DNA from: Winogradskyella sp.
GTDB taxonomy: Bacteria > Bacteroidota > Bacteroidia > Flavobacteriales > Flavobacteriaceae
Length of the DNA: 64,000 bases
Direction: 5' to 3'
Assembly: GCA_004211785.1 (NCBI GenBank)
Contig: SHBX01000001.1
Location: 186,001-250,000 of the forward strand
Positions within the stretch are counted from its first letter, which is position 1. Each line of letters opens with the position of its first letter. Made by a program: the position numbers and the translations under genes. The notes beneath the pieces were generated by a model. The model was not told the origin of the DNA. It did not search any database and saw nothing but the letters and a program-made list of their open reading frames with translations. This document shows positions 47,234-57,376 of the stretch, piece after piece.

Positions 47234-50200
47234 TTATTTCTTTATTGACTTTTTAGTAATTGTTAGTCCATTTGCTAGTTCAACTTTTGCAATAAATATC
47301 TGAGATTTTAAGTTCGAAAGGTTATAAGTCTCAGAAGAAGAATCTCCATCTAAGTAGTAGACAAGTCTTCCTTGTAAATCATATATAGAAACATTTTCTA
47401 TAGAAAGAGAATTATTTTTTAATTCAAATTTTACGTTTCCGTCTGTAAGTTCTGTTATGATTAAATCATTTTCACCAAGAATATTGTCACCTGTAGAAAG
47501 CACCTGACTTTTAAATACAATTTCAAACCTATCGTTAAATGTGCCACCATCCGAAGTAAATGTGTAACCTGAGGACGTCAAATCATGAACAATATTTAAG
47601 TCATTATCTTTTATGTAAACAGGGTTGTTATTTAAAAAATCCCCTTCACGCCCAACGGCTTCTAAAGTGTATGTTTCGTTTGTAGTAATGTAAGCACCAA
47701 AACCTAATTTAATAACTTCATCTTCATTAAGACTACTCTTTGCCTTTCCTTGAATAACATAAAAACCATCACCATTATTATCTAAAGAATAAAGTACACC
47801 TGCATTACCTGCATAGTTTCTATTAGTGTCAATGGAATTTCCATCATATCCGTCAGTGGCGATGTCCGCATAAGCCACACAAATTTGACTAAAAATACCG
47901 ATATCAGAACTTAAGTTTATATGTAATTTTTCTATTGAATTAGAAACACTTGCAACACTTGAATTACTAGTCCTAAAGAATTCATCATTAACATTATTAC
48001 CACTTACACGCATGCTATTAGTAAAGACTACACCTCCACTAGATGCTGAAGGTATAAAAAATGCTTGTCCAGATGGAACTTGTCTAGATGGTGCTGCAGT
48101 AGTACCATTACCAGCTTCACCTAAAGTATTTACAGTGATATAATCGTTTTGGTTGTAGTTAAAAACTTCATTACCTGGATTAACGACATTTACATCACTA
48201 ACATTAGACCACATATAAATTACTTCATAAATGGTATTATTACCAGGTGCAACTGTCCCATTCTCAGCAAAAAAAGCATCAACATCTATTGCAGAAGGGT
48301 ATGGGTTTCCAATTAGGTTCCAGTGCAAACCATTTGTTGGGTCATTAACAACAGGGTAAGTTATATCTCCTGTATTGTATGCTCCTTCAAAAACGTAACT
48401 ATAAGCAAATCCAGCTCCAAGAAAACCAATTTGGTTGTGACTGCCAGCAAAACCTTGACCTGGCGTCATAGGGAAATCTCCTTGTTCTCTTGTCCATGCA
48501 TTTGCATCATCATCGATACCGTCTCCGTCAGTATCAACAAAGTTATTGGCATTAAACCAAAAGACGCGACTACTATCAAATAAAGCACCATCTGTACTTT
48601 CTCCCGCTACTGGAGAACTCCAATAGGTAACATCGTACCAATTAGTAAGAGGCGATGTTGTTTTGTTTACAACTGCAGTTGCATCAGTATTTAATGTAAA
48701 TGTTCCAGCTAAAGACCCATCGCCGCGTTGCACAAAACTTCCTTGAGTTTCTACGACAATTTCATTAGATGCTGTACCGTCATCAGTCACAGCTATGTTG
48801 TTGATAATCTCTACATAATAACCATTAGTGACTGTTAAGCTTCCACCAGAATTAATTATCAAGCTACATGCAGTAAAACTAGGGTTGGTTGCATTAACAG
48901 TATAGTTGCCATCAAGTATTGCCGCTGTAGAAGTATCTGGCACTCCAGCACTCCAAGCAGAACCATCCCATGTTGTTGTACTAGGACAAGAACAATCACT
49001 TATATGCATGTTAAAATCACTAGTGTCATTTGCAGGAGCAACTGTCCATTGAGAAGCATCATAGGCAACAGTAGGAATTAATACATCTTGATTTCTTCTT
49101 AAAACTGTATTTTGAGCAAAGTTCGAAGCATCACCAATAAAACCTAAAACATCAATGTTTTCTCCAGAGATTGTTTGTAATGCCATAACGTCATTTCCAG
49201 TAAAATTCATAGTATTACCTGTAACAGCAAAATCACCAGTGATGGCAGCTGTACTTCTGTAAATTAAAAATGTAGAATATGAATTTATTGTTCCTGATAA
49301 ATTAGCTATTGAAGGTAAAGTGCCTCCATTTCTATAACTAGCCAATCTGTATGCGCTAAGGTCTATTGCTCCATTTGTTGGGTTGTACAACTCAATATAT
49401 TTATTGTTTCCATTTCCTGCTCCACTTGGTTCATGATATTCACTTATAATCAACTCAGAGCAATCTGTTATTGGAGCTGTTACTTCGGCATCCGCATTTA
49501 TATTTATTGTTGTAACACCAGTGGTCGCAACGGTAACATTATCATTATACGTATTTTCAGTTAAGCCAGATATTAACCTGATGTAAATTGTAGTTAGAGC
49601 AACAGTTCCTGTAGTAGGAGTTAAATTAATACTATTTGTAAATCCTGCACCAGAAGTTGTTGATATTTCAAAGTTAGTAGGAGCGGTAATTACTATGTCA
49701 GTTGTTAATGTATAACCTTGCACTGTAAAAACAGCTTCTGTTAATGAAGCGTCTCCTTCAACATAACCCAATCCTGACACAGAAGTAGGGCTAATATTTA
49801 CAGTAGGCGTAGCAGGTGCAGTACCTTCTACCAAAATATTATCTAATAGAGGTCTCTCATTATTACCATTTACTGTCATTGTTACTCTAAGCTCTAAAGT
49901 AGAACCAGATAAACCAGTATCTGATACCACAGTAAGTGGGAAATCATTAATGATAGTGCCATTATTTGCAGCTAAAGTCCAGACGCCTCCATCAATTCTG
50001 TATTCAGTTACATATGTATCAGCGTCTTCAAGAGTATCTGTACTATCATTCTCTGATGCTTCAAGAGAGAATTGAACGTTAGTGAAATTTGTAATATCAA
50101 TTACTGGAGATAACCATGTAGCATTTGTATCAAGGTCTCTAGCTTCAAGCATTTCACTTCTTACTTGAAAATAATCATTTGTCGCAGTAAGAGAAGCATT

Positions 50201-50371
50201 ACTAATATCTACTGTCCACGAAACACCAGACACATCTGTAATTGGTCCAGGTCCTATAGCACCTTTACCATTTTGTCCTGTAAAGTCTTCTGAATATATA
50301 GTTGTTTGCCCAAACCCAATAAGAGAAAAAGAGAAAAAAGCAAGTATTAGAATAGGTAATTTTTTAAACAT
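47234..50371 (-). CDS. Large secreted protein with lamin-tail-like domain and T9SS C-terminus
   Basis: Signal peptide; LIISEYHEPSGAGNGNNKYIELYNPTNGAIDLSAYRLASYRNGG; C-terminal VSIYDLQGRLVYYLDGD...ITKKSIKK. Confidence 0.85.
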   Translation of the reverse strand: MFKKLPILILAFFSFSLIGFGQTTIYSEDFTGQNGKGAIGPGPITDVSGVSWTVDISNASLTATNDYFQVRSEMLEARDLDTNATWLSPVIDITNFTNVQFSLEASENDSTDTLEDADTYVTEYRIDGGVWTLAANNGTIINDFPLTVVSDTGLSGSTLELRVTMTVNGNNERPLLDNILVEGTAPATPTVNISPTSVSGLGYVEGDASLTEAVFTVQGYTLTTDIVITAPTNFEISTTSGAGFTNSINLTPTTGTVALTTIYIRLISGLTENTYNDNVTVATTGVTTININADAEVTAPITDCSELIISEYHEPSGAGNGNNKYIELYNPTNGAIDLSAYRLASYRNGGTLPSIANLSGTINSYSTFLIYRSTAAITGDFAVTGNTMNFTGNDVMALQTISGENIDVLGFIGDASNFAQNTVLRRNQDVLIPTVAYDASQWTVAPANDTSDFNMHISDCSCPSTTTWDGSAWSAGVPDTSTAAILDGNYTVNATNPSFTACSLIINSGGSLTVTNGYYVEIINNIAVTDDGTASNEIVVETQGSFVQRGDGSLAGTFTLNTDATAVVNKTTSPLTNWYDVTYWSSPVAGESTDGALFDSSRVFWFNANNFVDTDGDGIDDDANAWTREQGDFPMTPGQGFAGSHNQIGFLGAGFAYSYVFEGAYNTGDITYPVVNDPTNGLHWNLIGNPYPSAIDVDAFFAENGTVAPGNNTIYEVIYMWSNVSDVNVVNPGNEVFNYNQNDYITVNTLGEAGNGTTAAPSRQVPSGQAFFIPSASSGGVVFTNSMRVSGNNVNDEFFRTSNSSVASVSNSIEKLHINLSSDIGIFSQICVAYADIATDGYDGNSIDTNRNYAGNAGVLYSLDNNGDGFYVIQGKAKSSLNEDEVIKLGFGAYITTNETYTLEAVGREGDFLNNNPVYIKDNDLNIVHDLTSSGYTFTSDGGTFNDRFEIVFKSQVLSTGDNILGENDLIITELTDGNVKFELKNNSLSIENVSIYDLQGRLVYYLDGDSSSETYNLSNLKSQIFIAKVELANGLTITKKSIKK

Positions 50372-50434
50372 AACGATTTGGTTTTTTTGTCACATTAGAC
50401 ACAAAGTAAGGGAATTAGAACTTATTTTTGTGTT

Positions 50435-50908
50435 ATGAACCCTCAAAAAACCTATTCTCTCGATGAAGCGCAGAAAATTCTAGAAAATTACTGTGCATAC
50501 CAAGAGCGTTGCCATAAAGATGTTACCGATAAACTACGAAATATGCGGATGATACCTGAGGTAATAGATACTATTGTAGTACATCTTATTCAAAATAATT
50601 ACCTAAATGAAGAGCGTTTTGCTAAAGCTTTTGCAAGAGGAAAATTTAGAATAAAAAAATGGGGGAAGAATAAAATAGTAAGAGAATTAAAGTATAGGCA
50701 AATTTCTGATTATGCGATTAAAAGTGCTTTAACCGAAATTGATTTAGATGATTATTATAAAACACTTCAAGAATTAACCGAAAAAAGAATTACTCAAGTC
50801 AAAGAAAAGAATATTTACAAAAAAAAGAAAAAAGTAGCTGATTATTTACTCTATCGTGGTTGGGAATCTAACTTAATTTATGAAAAAATTAATGAATTAA
50901 TAAAGTAG
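50435..50908 (+). CDS. recX: Regulatory protein RecX
   Basis: LENYCAYQERCHKDVTDKLRNM...NYLNEERFAKAFARGKFRIKKWGKNKIVRELKYRQIS. Confidence 0.88.
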   Translation: MNPQKTYSLDEAQKILENYCAYQERCHKDVTDKLRNMRMIPEVIDTIVVHLIQNNYLNEERFAKAFARGKFRIKKWGKNKIVRELKYRQISDYAIKSALTEIDLDDYYKTLQELTEKRITQVKEKNIYKKKKKVADYLLYRGWESNLIYEKINELIK

Positions 50909-50912
50909 AGAA

Positions 50913-51770
50913 CTAAGTTCTATTAGTTCTTGTAATAGCTTGCTCATTTTTCCAATCAATCCATTTTTGTCCCTTGATTCTTCGCATTATATTATCATAA
51001 CTACGCATTACAAAAAGATTATAAATGGCTTTGCCTAGGTTTTTAGGATTACGAGCTATGGCTCGTAAACTCATTGAAAAGCCAGGTGTTATATACCTCA
51101 TGTGATGCCAATAACCTTCAGGCATGTATAAAACTTCACCGTGATTAAGATTACAAACCCAGCCTTTTGCATTTTTAAGAGCAGGCCATTTATTAAAATC
51201 AGGATTTGAAAAATCAATGTCTTCTCGCGTAATCAGAGAATGTGGAATTTTATAAAGATGCTTGTTCTGTTTTTGGTCAAATAAAATACATTGCTTTTCA
51301 CCTTCAAAATGAAAATGAAAAATATTTGCTAAATCAATATCGTAATGCATAAAGGTATGCGAATCTCTACCTCCAAAAAACAGCATTGGTAAACCTTTCA
51401 TAAGGCGCAAACCAAAGTCGGGATAGCTAAAATCTTTTTGCAGTTGAGGCACTTCTTTTAATATGTTCCAAAGAAAAATCCGATATTTTGTAGGCTCTTT
51501 TTTGAGTAGGTCTACGTAATCATTCATCTTCATTGTGGCATGTGCTTCATTAAAACCATCTTTATAGTCTACAGGCCTATCATCGTAAAGAGGTACTGTA
51601 ATATCTCCAGCTACTTTTTTCATGTAATCAAGATTCCATTTGGCGTAAGCTGGCCAGTCTTCGACAAAACGCTCAATAACCACAGGTTTTTGTGGTTTAA
51701 AGTAATTTTTAATAAAATCCTCTTTTGTAATTGTTTCTACACGAGGAATATCTTGAAGATTTAATTGCAA
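50913..51770 (-). CDS. Cupin-like/JmjC-type dioxygenase-like protein
   Basis: NYFKPQKPVVIERFVEDWPAYAKW, HTFMHYDIDLANIFHFHFEGEKQCILF, GEVLYMPEGYWHHM. Confidence 0.87.
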   Translation of the reverse strand: MQLNLQDIPRVETITKEDFIKNYFKPQKPVVIERFVEDWPAYAKWNLDYMKKVAGDITVPLYDDRPVDYKDGFNEAHATMKMNDYVDLLKKEPTKYRIFLWNILKEVPQLQKDFSYPDFGLRLMKGLPMLFFGGRDSHTFMHYDIDLANIFHFHFEGEKQCILFDQKQNKHLYKIPHSLITREDIDFSNPDFNKWPALKNAKGWVCNLNHGEVLYMPEGYWHHMRYITPGFSMSLRAIARNPKNLGKAIYNLFVMRSYDNIMRRIKGQKWIDWKNEQAITRTNRT

Positions 51771-51846
51771 TGTTGATTGATTTTAATAACTCAAAGTTAA
51801 TAAAACGTTACTAAAATTAGAAAATTGTAAAATGAAGTTTAACGTA

Positions 51847-52941
51847 TTATTTTAAAACTTTAGCTTTCTGCTTTGCTTCTTCATTACGCCCAATCTTGTG
51901 TTCTGGCCTTGACCATTTAGGTTTCTCACCTAAAGACTCGTACTCAGAATCACTAGCTTCAACTGTCTGCGGCTGTGTTTTTTTAGTGAATGGTTTTTGC
52001 GGATTAAGACCTAAAAGCTTAAACATTTCCATATCCTCGTTAACATCTGGATTAGGTGTAGTCAATAATTTATCACCAGCAAAAATGGAGTTTGCTCCAG
52101 CAAAGAAACACATGGCTTGACCTTCGCGAGTCATTTGCGTACGACCTGCACTTAAACGTACCTGAGTTTCTGGTAATACTATACGTGTAGTTGCAACCAT
52201 ACGTACCATATCCCAAATAGAGACAGGAGTTTGGTCTTCTAGTGGTGTACCGTCAACCGCTACTAAAGCGTTAATTGGTGTTGATTCTGGTTGTGGGTCT
52301 AAAGTAGAAAGCGCTACTAACATTCCTGCACGATCTTCGGTTTTTTCTCCCATACCAATAATACCACCAGAACATACTGTAACATTTGTTTTACGAACGT
52401 TATCTATAGTTTCTAGACGGTCTTCAAAACCACGAGTAGAAATCACTTCTTTATAATACTCTTCAGACGAATCTAAATTATGATTGTAAGCATATAAACC
52501 TGCTTCAGCTAGCCGTTGTGCTTGATTTTCGGTAACCATGCCTAGTGTACAGCAAACCTCCATATCTAGTTTGTTAATGGTACGTACCATTTCTAAAACT
52601 TGATCAAACTCTGGACCATCTTTAACGTTTCGCCATGCAGCTCCCATACATACACGAGAACTTCCAGAAGATTTTGCACGCAAGGCTTGGGCTTTTACTT
52701 GTTGTACAGACATTAAATCGTTACCCTCAATGTCGGTATGGTAACGAGCTGCTTGAGGACAATACCCACAATCTTCTGGACATCCACCTGTTTTAATAGA
52801 TAACAACGTAGAAACCTGAACCGTATTTGGGTCATGATTTAAGCGATGTATTGTAGCCGCATCATAAAGCAGCTCCATTAATGGCTTGTTATATATATCA
52901 AGGATTTCTTCTTTAGTCCAATTGTGTCTTACTGTACTCAT
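51847..52941 (-). CDS. bioB: Biotin synthase
   Basis: LLSIKTGGCPEDCGYCPQAARY, VCMGAAWR, YNHNLDSS; start set at MSTVRHNW. Confidence 0.95.
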   Translation of the reverse strand: MSTVRHNWTKEEILDIYNKPLMELLYDAATIHRLNHDPNTVQVSTLLSIKTGGCPEDCGYCPQAARYHTDIEGNDLMSVQQVKAQALRAKSSGSSRVCMGAAWRNVKDGPEFDQVLEMVRTINKLDMEVCCTLGMVTENQAQRLAEAGLYAYNHNLDSSEEYYKEVISTRGFEDRLETIDNVRKTNVTVCSGGIIGMGEKTEDRAGMLVALSTLDPQPESTPINALVAVDGTPLEDQTPVSIWDMVRMVATTRIVLPETQVRLSAGRTQMTREGQAMCFFAGANSIFAGDKLLTTPNPDVNEDMEMFKLLGLNPQKPFTKKTQPQTVEASDSEYESLGEKPKWSRPEHKIGRNEEAKQKAKVLK

Positions 52942-52971
52942 AAATTCACATCTTTTACAAAACAAAAATAA

Positions 52972-53445
52972 CTATATCCATTTAGATTCTCGCTCGGTAG
53001 CATCTAAAATATCAACATTTAATAAAGATGCTATTTCCTTTGCTTTATTAAAAGCATCATCAATGTTATAAGTCCTGTATGCTTCAATTCTTTTACTCGT
53101 GTTATAAAACAAATTAAGTTTAATAACTTCGTTTTTTACATTGGCTTCCGCGGATCTAGAACGTAATGTCGTTAATTCATTTGTTTTAAAAACTGACACA
53201 TATTCAATATCTGGAAGCGGTTCCCATTTTCCTATAGAAATTCCTAGTATTGACTTAATCTTTCTGTACTTATGATGTTCAAAATCGAATTCAGAGCCAT
53301 TTATTAGAAGCAGAAAAATCCCCATACCTATAATAATAAACCCTGTAAAATCAGTAAATAGAGAAACAATGCCTACAATTAAAGCTAAGGTGCCTAAAAT
53401 TAGTTTCCATAAAGGAAGCTGTCTTTTAAAAGTGAATTTGTTCAT
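52972..53445 (-). CDS. Membrane protein of unknown function (two TM plus PH-like cytosolic region)
   Basis: MNKFTFKRQLPLWKLILGTLALIVGIVSLFTDFTGFIIIGMGIFLLL...; start set at MNKFTF. Confidence 0.6.
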   Translation of the reverse strand: MNKFTFKRQLPLWKLILGTLALIVGIVSLFTDFTGFIIIGMGIFLLLINGSEFDFEHHKYRKIKSILGISIGKWEPLPDIEYVSVFKTNELTTLRSRSAEANVKNEVIKLNLFYNTSKRIEAYRTYNIDDAFNKAKEIASLLNVDILDATERESKWI

Positions 53446-53458
53446 GAATATATAATTA

Positions 53459-53491
53459 AAAATTCCACCCAATCGGGTGGAATTTATTAAA
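53459..53491 (-). terminator. Terminator-like hairpin
   Basis: aaattccacccaatcgggtggaattt between two minus-strand genes. Confidence 0.5.
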
Positions 53492-53499
53492 AGTGGTTA

Positions 53500-54933
53500 C
53501 TAATCTTCAGATGCTTCAACTTCAGCATCATTTGCTTCAATTTCTTTTTTGTCTTTACCTTTTAAATACTCTGGCAAATCCATACCAGCCATATTAAACA
53601 TTTCTTGTAAAGGTGGTACCGATTTGTACATTCCGGATAAGAAATTAGCAGTCGATGATTTTCCATCTTTACCATTTCCACCATTATCCCAAACGGTTAC
53701 TTTATCAATTTTAATGTTTTTGATAGCTTCAGCCTGAGTCTTAACTAATTCAGGTAATTTATCAGCGATGAGTAATAATACAGCATCTCTACTATTATTA
53801 CCAGCTGCCTTTACAATTTCATCTAAACCTGCTGCTTGCTTGGTTAAGACTTCATATAAACCTTTTGCTTCGGCTTGTGCTTTAAATAATATTGCATCTG
53901 CTTCACCTTTTGCACGTCTTCTAATACGTTCAGCTTCCGCTTCGGCATCAATTTCAACTTTACGTTTATCAATTTCAGCAGGCACAATAACATCTGCCAT
54001 TTGAGACGAACGCTCACGTTCAGCTCTAGCAGCTTCAGCTTGTTGTTCAGCAGCATAAGACTCTTCTAATGCTTTTGCTGATTGTACTTTCTCAGCAGCT
54101 ATTGCCACACGCTCAGCTTCAGCTTCACGTTGACGACGTAACGAATCTGAATTTGCTACAGAAATCTTAGCCGAGTTTTCACCTTCAACAGCTTGTGCAT
54201 TTGCAGCTGCTACTTGAGTACGCTCATCTTGTACGGCGTTTGCTTCACCAATAGAACCATCTCTAGTTTTCTCAGCAACCGATTTACGAGCTGCGTTAAT
54301 TGCGTGAGCCGCAGCTTCTTTACCAAGTGCTTCGATATAGCCAGATTCATCAACGATATCAGTAATATTTACGTTGATTAATTTAAGCCCTACTTTCTTT
54401 AATTCCGACTCTACACTTGCAGAAATATTAGTTAAAAATTTGTCACGATCGTTATTAATTTCTTCAATATCCATTGAAGCTACAACCAAACGTAGTTGCC
54501 CAAAAATAATTTCTTGAGCTAATTCTTGAATTTCATTCTGCCCTAATCCCAATAGACGTTCTGCAGCATTCTGCATGATACCAGGTTCTGTAGAGATACC
54601 AATGGTAAAGCGCGATGGTACATTAACACGAATGTTTTGTTTTGATAAGGCATTAACGAGATTAACTTCTATAGAAATAGGTGTCAAATCTAAAAACTCA
54701 TAATCCTGAATTACAGGGATTATAAACGCTGCACCACCATGAATACATTTGGCAGATTGTCCGCCACCAACTTTACCATATACTACAAGAATTCTGTCCG
54801 AAGGACAACGCTTGTAGCGTTTTATTAATACGATTAATATGAGTACAATAAATAATACGCCAAAAATTAGCGCCATTGGTCCGCCAATGCCTTCTAATGG
54901 ATTATCTTGTATAAGTATGTTTAGTAATTTCAT
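53500..54933 (-). CDS. Flotillin/SPFH domain protein
   Basis: CIHGGAAFIIPVIQDYEFLDLTPISIEVNLVNALSKQNIRVNVPSRFTIGIST...; long Ala/Glu-rich coiled coil. Confidence 0.92.
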   Translation of the reverse strand: MKLLNILIQDNPLEGIGGPMALIFGVLFIVLILIVLIKRYKRCPSDRILVVYGKVGGGQSAKCIHGGAAFIIPVIQDYEFLDLTPISIEVNLVNALSKQNIRVNVPSRFTIGISTEPGIMQNAAERLLGLGQNEIQELAQEIIFGQLRLVVASMDIEEINNDRDKFLTNISASVESELKKVGLKLINVNITDIVDESGYIEALGKEAAAHAINAARKSVAEKTRDGSIGEANAVQDERTQVAAANAQAVEGENSAKISVANSDSLRRQREAEAERVAIAAEKVQSAKALEESYAAEQQAEAARAERERSSQMADVIVPAEIDKRKVEIDAEAEAERIRRRAKGEADAILFKAQAEAKGLYEVLTKQAAGLDEIVKAAGNNSRDAVLLLIADKLPELVKTQAEAIKNIKIDKVTVWDNGGNGKDGKSSTANFLSGMYKSVPPLQEMFNMAGMDLPEYLKGKDKKEIEANDAEVEASED

Positions 54934-54973
54934 ATAATTATTTTTAGTTGTTATTAATGTTATTTATAATGTT

Positions 54974-55591
54974 CTATTCAATTAGATGAGATTCATCTAA
55001 TTGTGAAACCTCAATAGGTTTACGGGTTTGATCTACAATTAAAATACCGTTTTGCGTGACGTCAACGACTTTAATTACTGTTCCAGTTTTTAAGTCTGTT
55101 AGTGCATCTGTCATAGCCTCTAATTCACGAGTTGTACCTTGAACTCTAATTGACACTTTCCCGATTTTAGAACGATCTGCACCAATGGTTAAGTAAACTT
55201 CACCAATGGCATCAATAGCATTTTTAAAATTTAATGTGCCGCTATCTGTAAGCTTACTCATAAAATAGAATAAAGCAGCCATAATCATCATCATTAGTAA
55301 TCCGCACAATACCGAAATAATAATTGTAATTGGTTTTGATAAACCAGCATCTATACATGCAATGCCCGTCCATCCAAAGATGGTAAAGAAGCCTACAAGA
55401 TTTTTGAAGGTTAAAAACTGAAATCCAATCCCAGCATCGCTCTCAATTTCTGTATCGACGTCTTCAATATCGTCTGCATCACCACCAGTGAACGCCATAA
55501 TCATTACAACTGTAAATATTAATGAGCCAATAAGCGCAATAGACCAATACAATTTTGGAAAGAATTCTAAATTTGAAAACCATTCAATCAT
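54974..55591 (-). CDS. NfeD-like/YuaF-like membrane protein
   Basis: N-terminal TM segments and C-terminal OB-like region ending TGTVIKVVDVTQNGILIVDQ; immediately upstream of the flotillin gene. Confidence 0.72.
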   Translation of the reverse strand: MIEWFSNLEFFPKLYWSIALIGSLIFTVVMIMAFTGGDADDIEDVDTEIESDAGIGFQFLTFKNLVGFFTIFGWTGIACIDAGLSKPITIIISVLCGLLMMMIMAALFYFMSKLTDSGTLNFKNAIDAIGEVYLTIGADRSKIGKVSIRVQGTTRELEAMTDALTDLKTGTVIKVVDVTQNGILIVDQTRKPIEVSQLDESHLIE

Positions 55592-55647
55592 AATTCGAAG
55601 ATTTAAAAAAGGTTAGTAAATATGACCTTGCATAAGATGACTTCATC

Positions 55648-56787
55648 TTATTTTGAAAGTAAAATAGATACTGCGTTACCACCAAAGCCTACAGCATTGA
55701 TCATAATTTTTGAAATCTTTTTTGGATGCGATTGCTCCAAGTAAGGAATGTCAATAAAGGTTTGATGGTTAAGCATAAGTATGGCCATTTCTATACTTAA
55801 TAATCCAGAAGCACCTAGACTATGACCTACTTTCAATTTATTAGTAGTCAATGCAGGAATTTTGTTACAAAAAATCGATTGTATTGCATTAAATTCTGCT
55901 AGATCGCCTTTAATTGTACCTGGTGTATGTGTTACGATAATATCAATGTCACCAGGATTTAAATCACCCAAGGCCATAGCCATAGAACGTTGAAAGCAGT
56001 CTGCATTTGTAGATAACGACGCATTGTGCTCTAACAATTCTGTACCGTAACCAATGCCAATAATTTGTGCTAAAGCATTGTCAGATTTGCCTGATTCTAA
56101 GCAAGCTGTAGCTGCAGCTTCACTAAGAATCATTGTATTTTTGGTTTTGTTAAAATCTAAAGCTTTGCAAGGTGTATTGTCTGTCTCTTCTGAGTATATT
56201 TTTAAAGCTTTCATCTGAGCAATAGTAAAAGGCGTCAAAGGGGCTTCGCTACCACCAACCAAAAACTTATCTGTTAGCCCAGATTGTAACCATGCTACAC
56301 CATTAATTATAGCATGTAAGGCTGTAGAGCAGGTAATTGAATGCGATATTTCAGGACCTTTAGTTTGCAAATCGTGGGCAATCCATGAAGAAATATTGCC
56401 GAGAGTAGTTGTCGGAGAACTTAGAGTTTTAGCTTTATTTCTTTTTAAAAAATCTTTAAAATAAGTTTCAAACAAACCTGTTGCTCCGCGTGAAGACCCA
56501 ATATTAATCCCGAAGTTATCTTCAGTATTCCAACTTGCAGATTTTACAGCTTTTCTTGCAGAATAAATTCCAAATAAAACAGAGTCGTCTAATTGCTTAT
56601 ACTTAGAATTCGAGTTTCTAAGTGTTTCAATTTCTTTTTTAGCATCTTTAGGCAGTTGTGCCACTAAACTTCCGTCTAACTCTGAGAAAAAATGATGACC
56701 AGATAAATAGTTTTTCCAGATGGTTTCAGAATCATATCCAAGTGGAGAAATAGATGAAATTGCAGTTATAGAAATTGGTTGTTTCAA
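55648..56787 (-). CDS. Beta-ketoacyl synthase (FabF/FabB-like)
   Basis: Cys site HSITCSTALHAIINGVAWLQSG, His sites VTHTPGTIKGD and NKLKVGHSLGASGLLSIEMAIL. Confidence 0.9.
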   Translation of the reverse strand: MKQPISITAISSISPLGYDSETIWKNYLSGHHFFSELDGSLVAQLPKDAKKEIETLRNSNSKYKQLDDSVLFGIYSARKAVKSASWNTEDNFGINIGSSRGATGLFETYFKDFLKRNKAKTLSSPTTTLGNISSWIAHDLQTKGPEISHSITCSTALHAIINGVAWLQSGLTDKFLVGGSEAPLTPFTIAQMKALKIYSEETDNTPCKALDFNKTKNTMILSEAAATACLESGKSDNALAQIIGIGYGTELLEHNASLSTNADCFQRSMAMALGDLNPGDIDIIVTHTPGTIKGDLAEFNAIQSIFCNKIPALTTNKLKVGHSLGASGLLSIEMAILMLNHQTFIDIPYLEQSHPKKISKIMINAVGFGGNAVSILLSK

Positions 56788-56937
56788 GTAAAATTTGATT
56801 TAAAGCAAAAATAGATGTTATCATTTTTAACTCCTAAATTATCCTCTATTAACACAAAAAAACTTTTGTAACAAATTCTATTAATTGAACACCTATATTT
56901 GGAATAATATTTAACAAAAATAGTAACAGCAATACAT

Positions 56938-57360
56938 ATGGAAACAGTAAAACAAAAAAGTTGGTTTAGTAGAAATTGGGGTTGGGTACTTGGAGGTGGC
57001 TGTCTAACAATTATAATCGTTGTTGTTTTAGGTATTGGAGGTATTATCTATAAAGTGTCTGACGCTGTTACAAACTCTGAACCGTATACATATGCCTTAA
57101 CCAAAGCAATTGAAAACAAAAAAGTAATTAACTTCTTAGGTGAACCTATTGAGACTAATGGTATGGGAAGTACTAATTATAATTATAAAAACGGAACCAC
57201 TACAACGAGTCTTACTATTCCTATAAGAGGGCCAAAAGATGAAGGAAGTATTGTCGTTAATGCAGAAAAAATTAGTGATGAATGGTCTTATCATGACCTT
57301 TATGTAAAAATTGATGGCGAAACTGAAGCAATTGATTTGAAAGAAGTTAAAGACGAATAA
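56938..57360 (+). CDS. Cytochrome c oxidase assembly factor Coa1 family protein
   Basis: TM then LTKAIENKKVINFLGEPIETNGMGSTNYNYKNGTTTTSLTIPIRGPKDEGSIVVNAEKI. Confidence 0.72.
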   Translation: METVKQKSWFSRNWGWVLGGGCLTIIIVVVLGIGGIIYKVSDAVTNSEPYTYALTKAIENKKVINFLGEPIETNGMGSTNYNYKNGTTTTSLTIPIRGPKDEGSIVVNAEKISDEWSYHDLYVKIDGETEAIDLKEVKDE

Positions 57361-57376
57361 TAAACACTTTTTATTT

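Noticed and set aside
53549-54381. Several ORFs on both strands within the flotillin gene
   Set aside because: By-products of the repetitive Ala/Glu-rich coiled-coil coding sequence.
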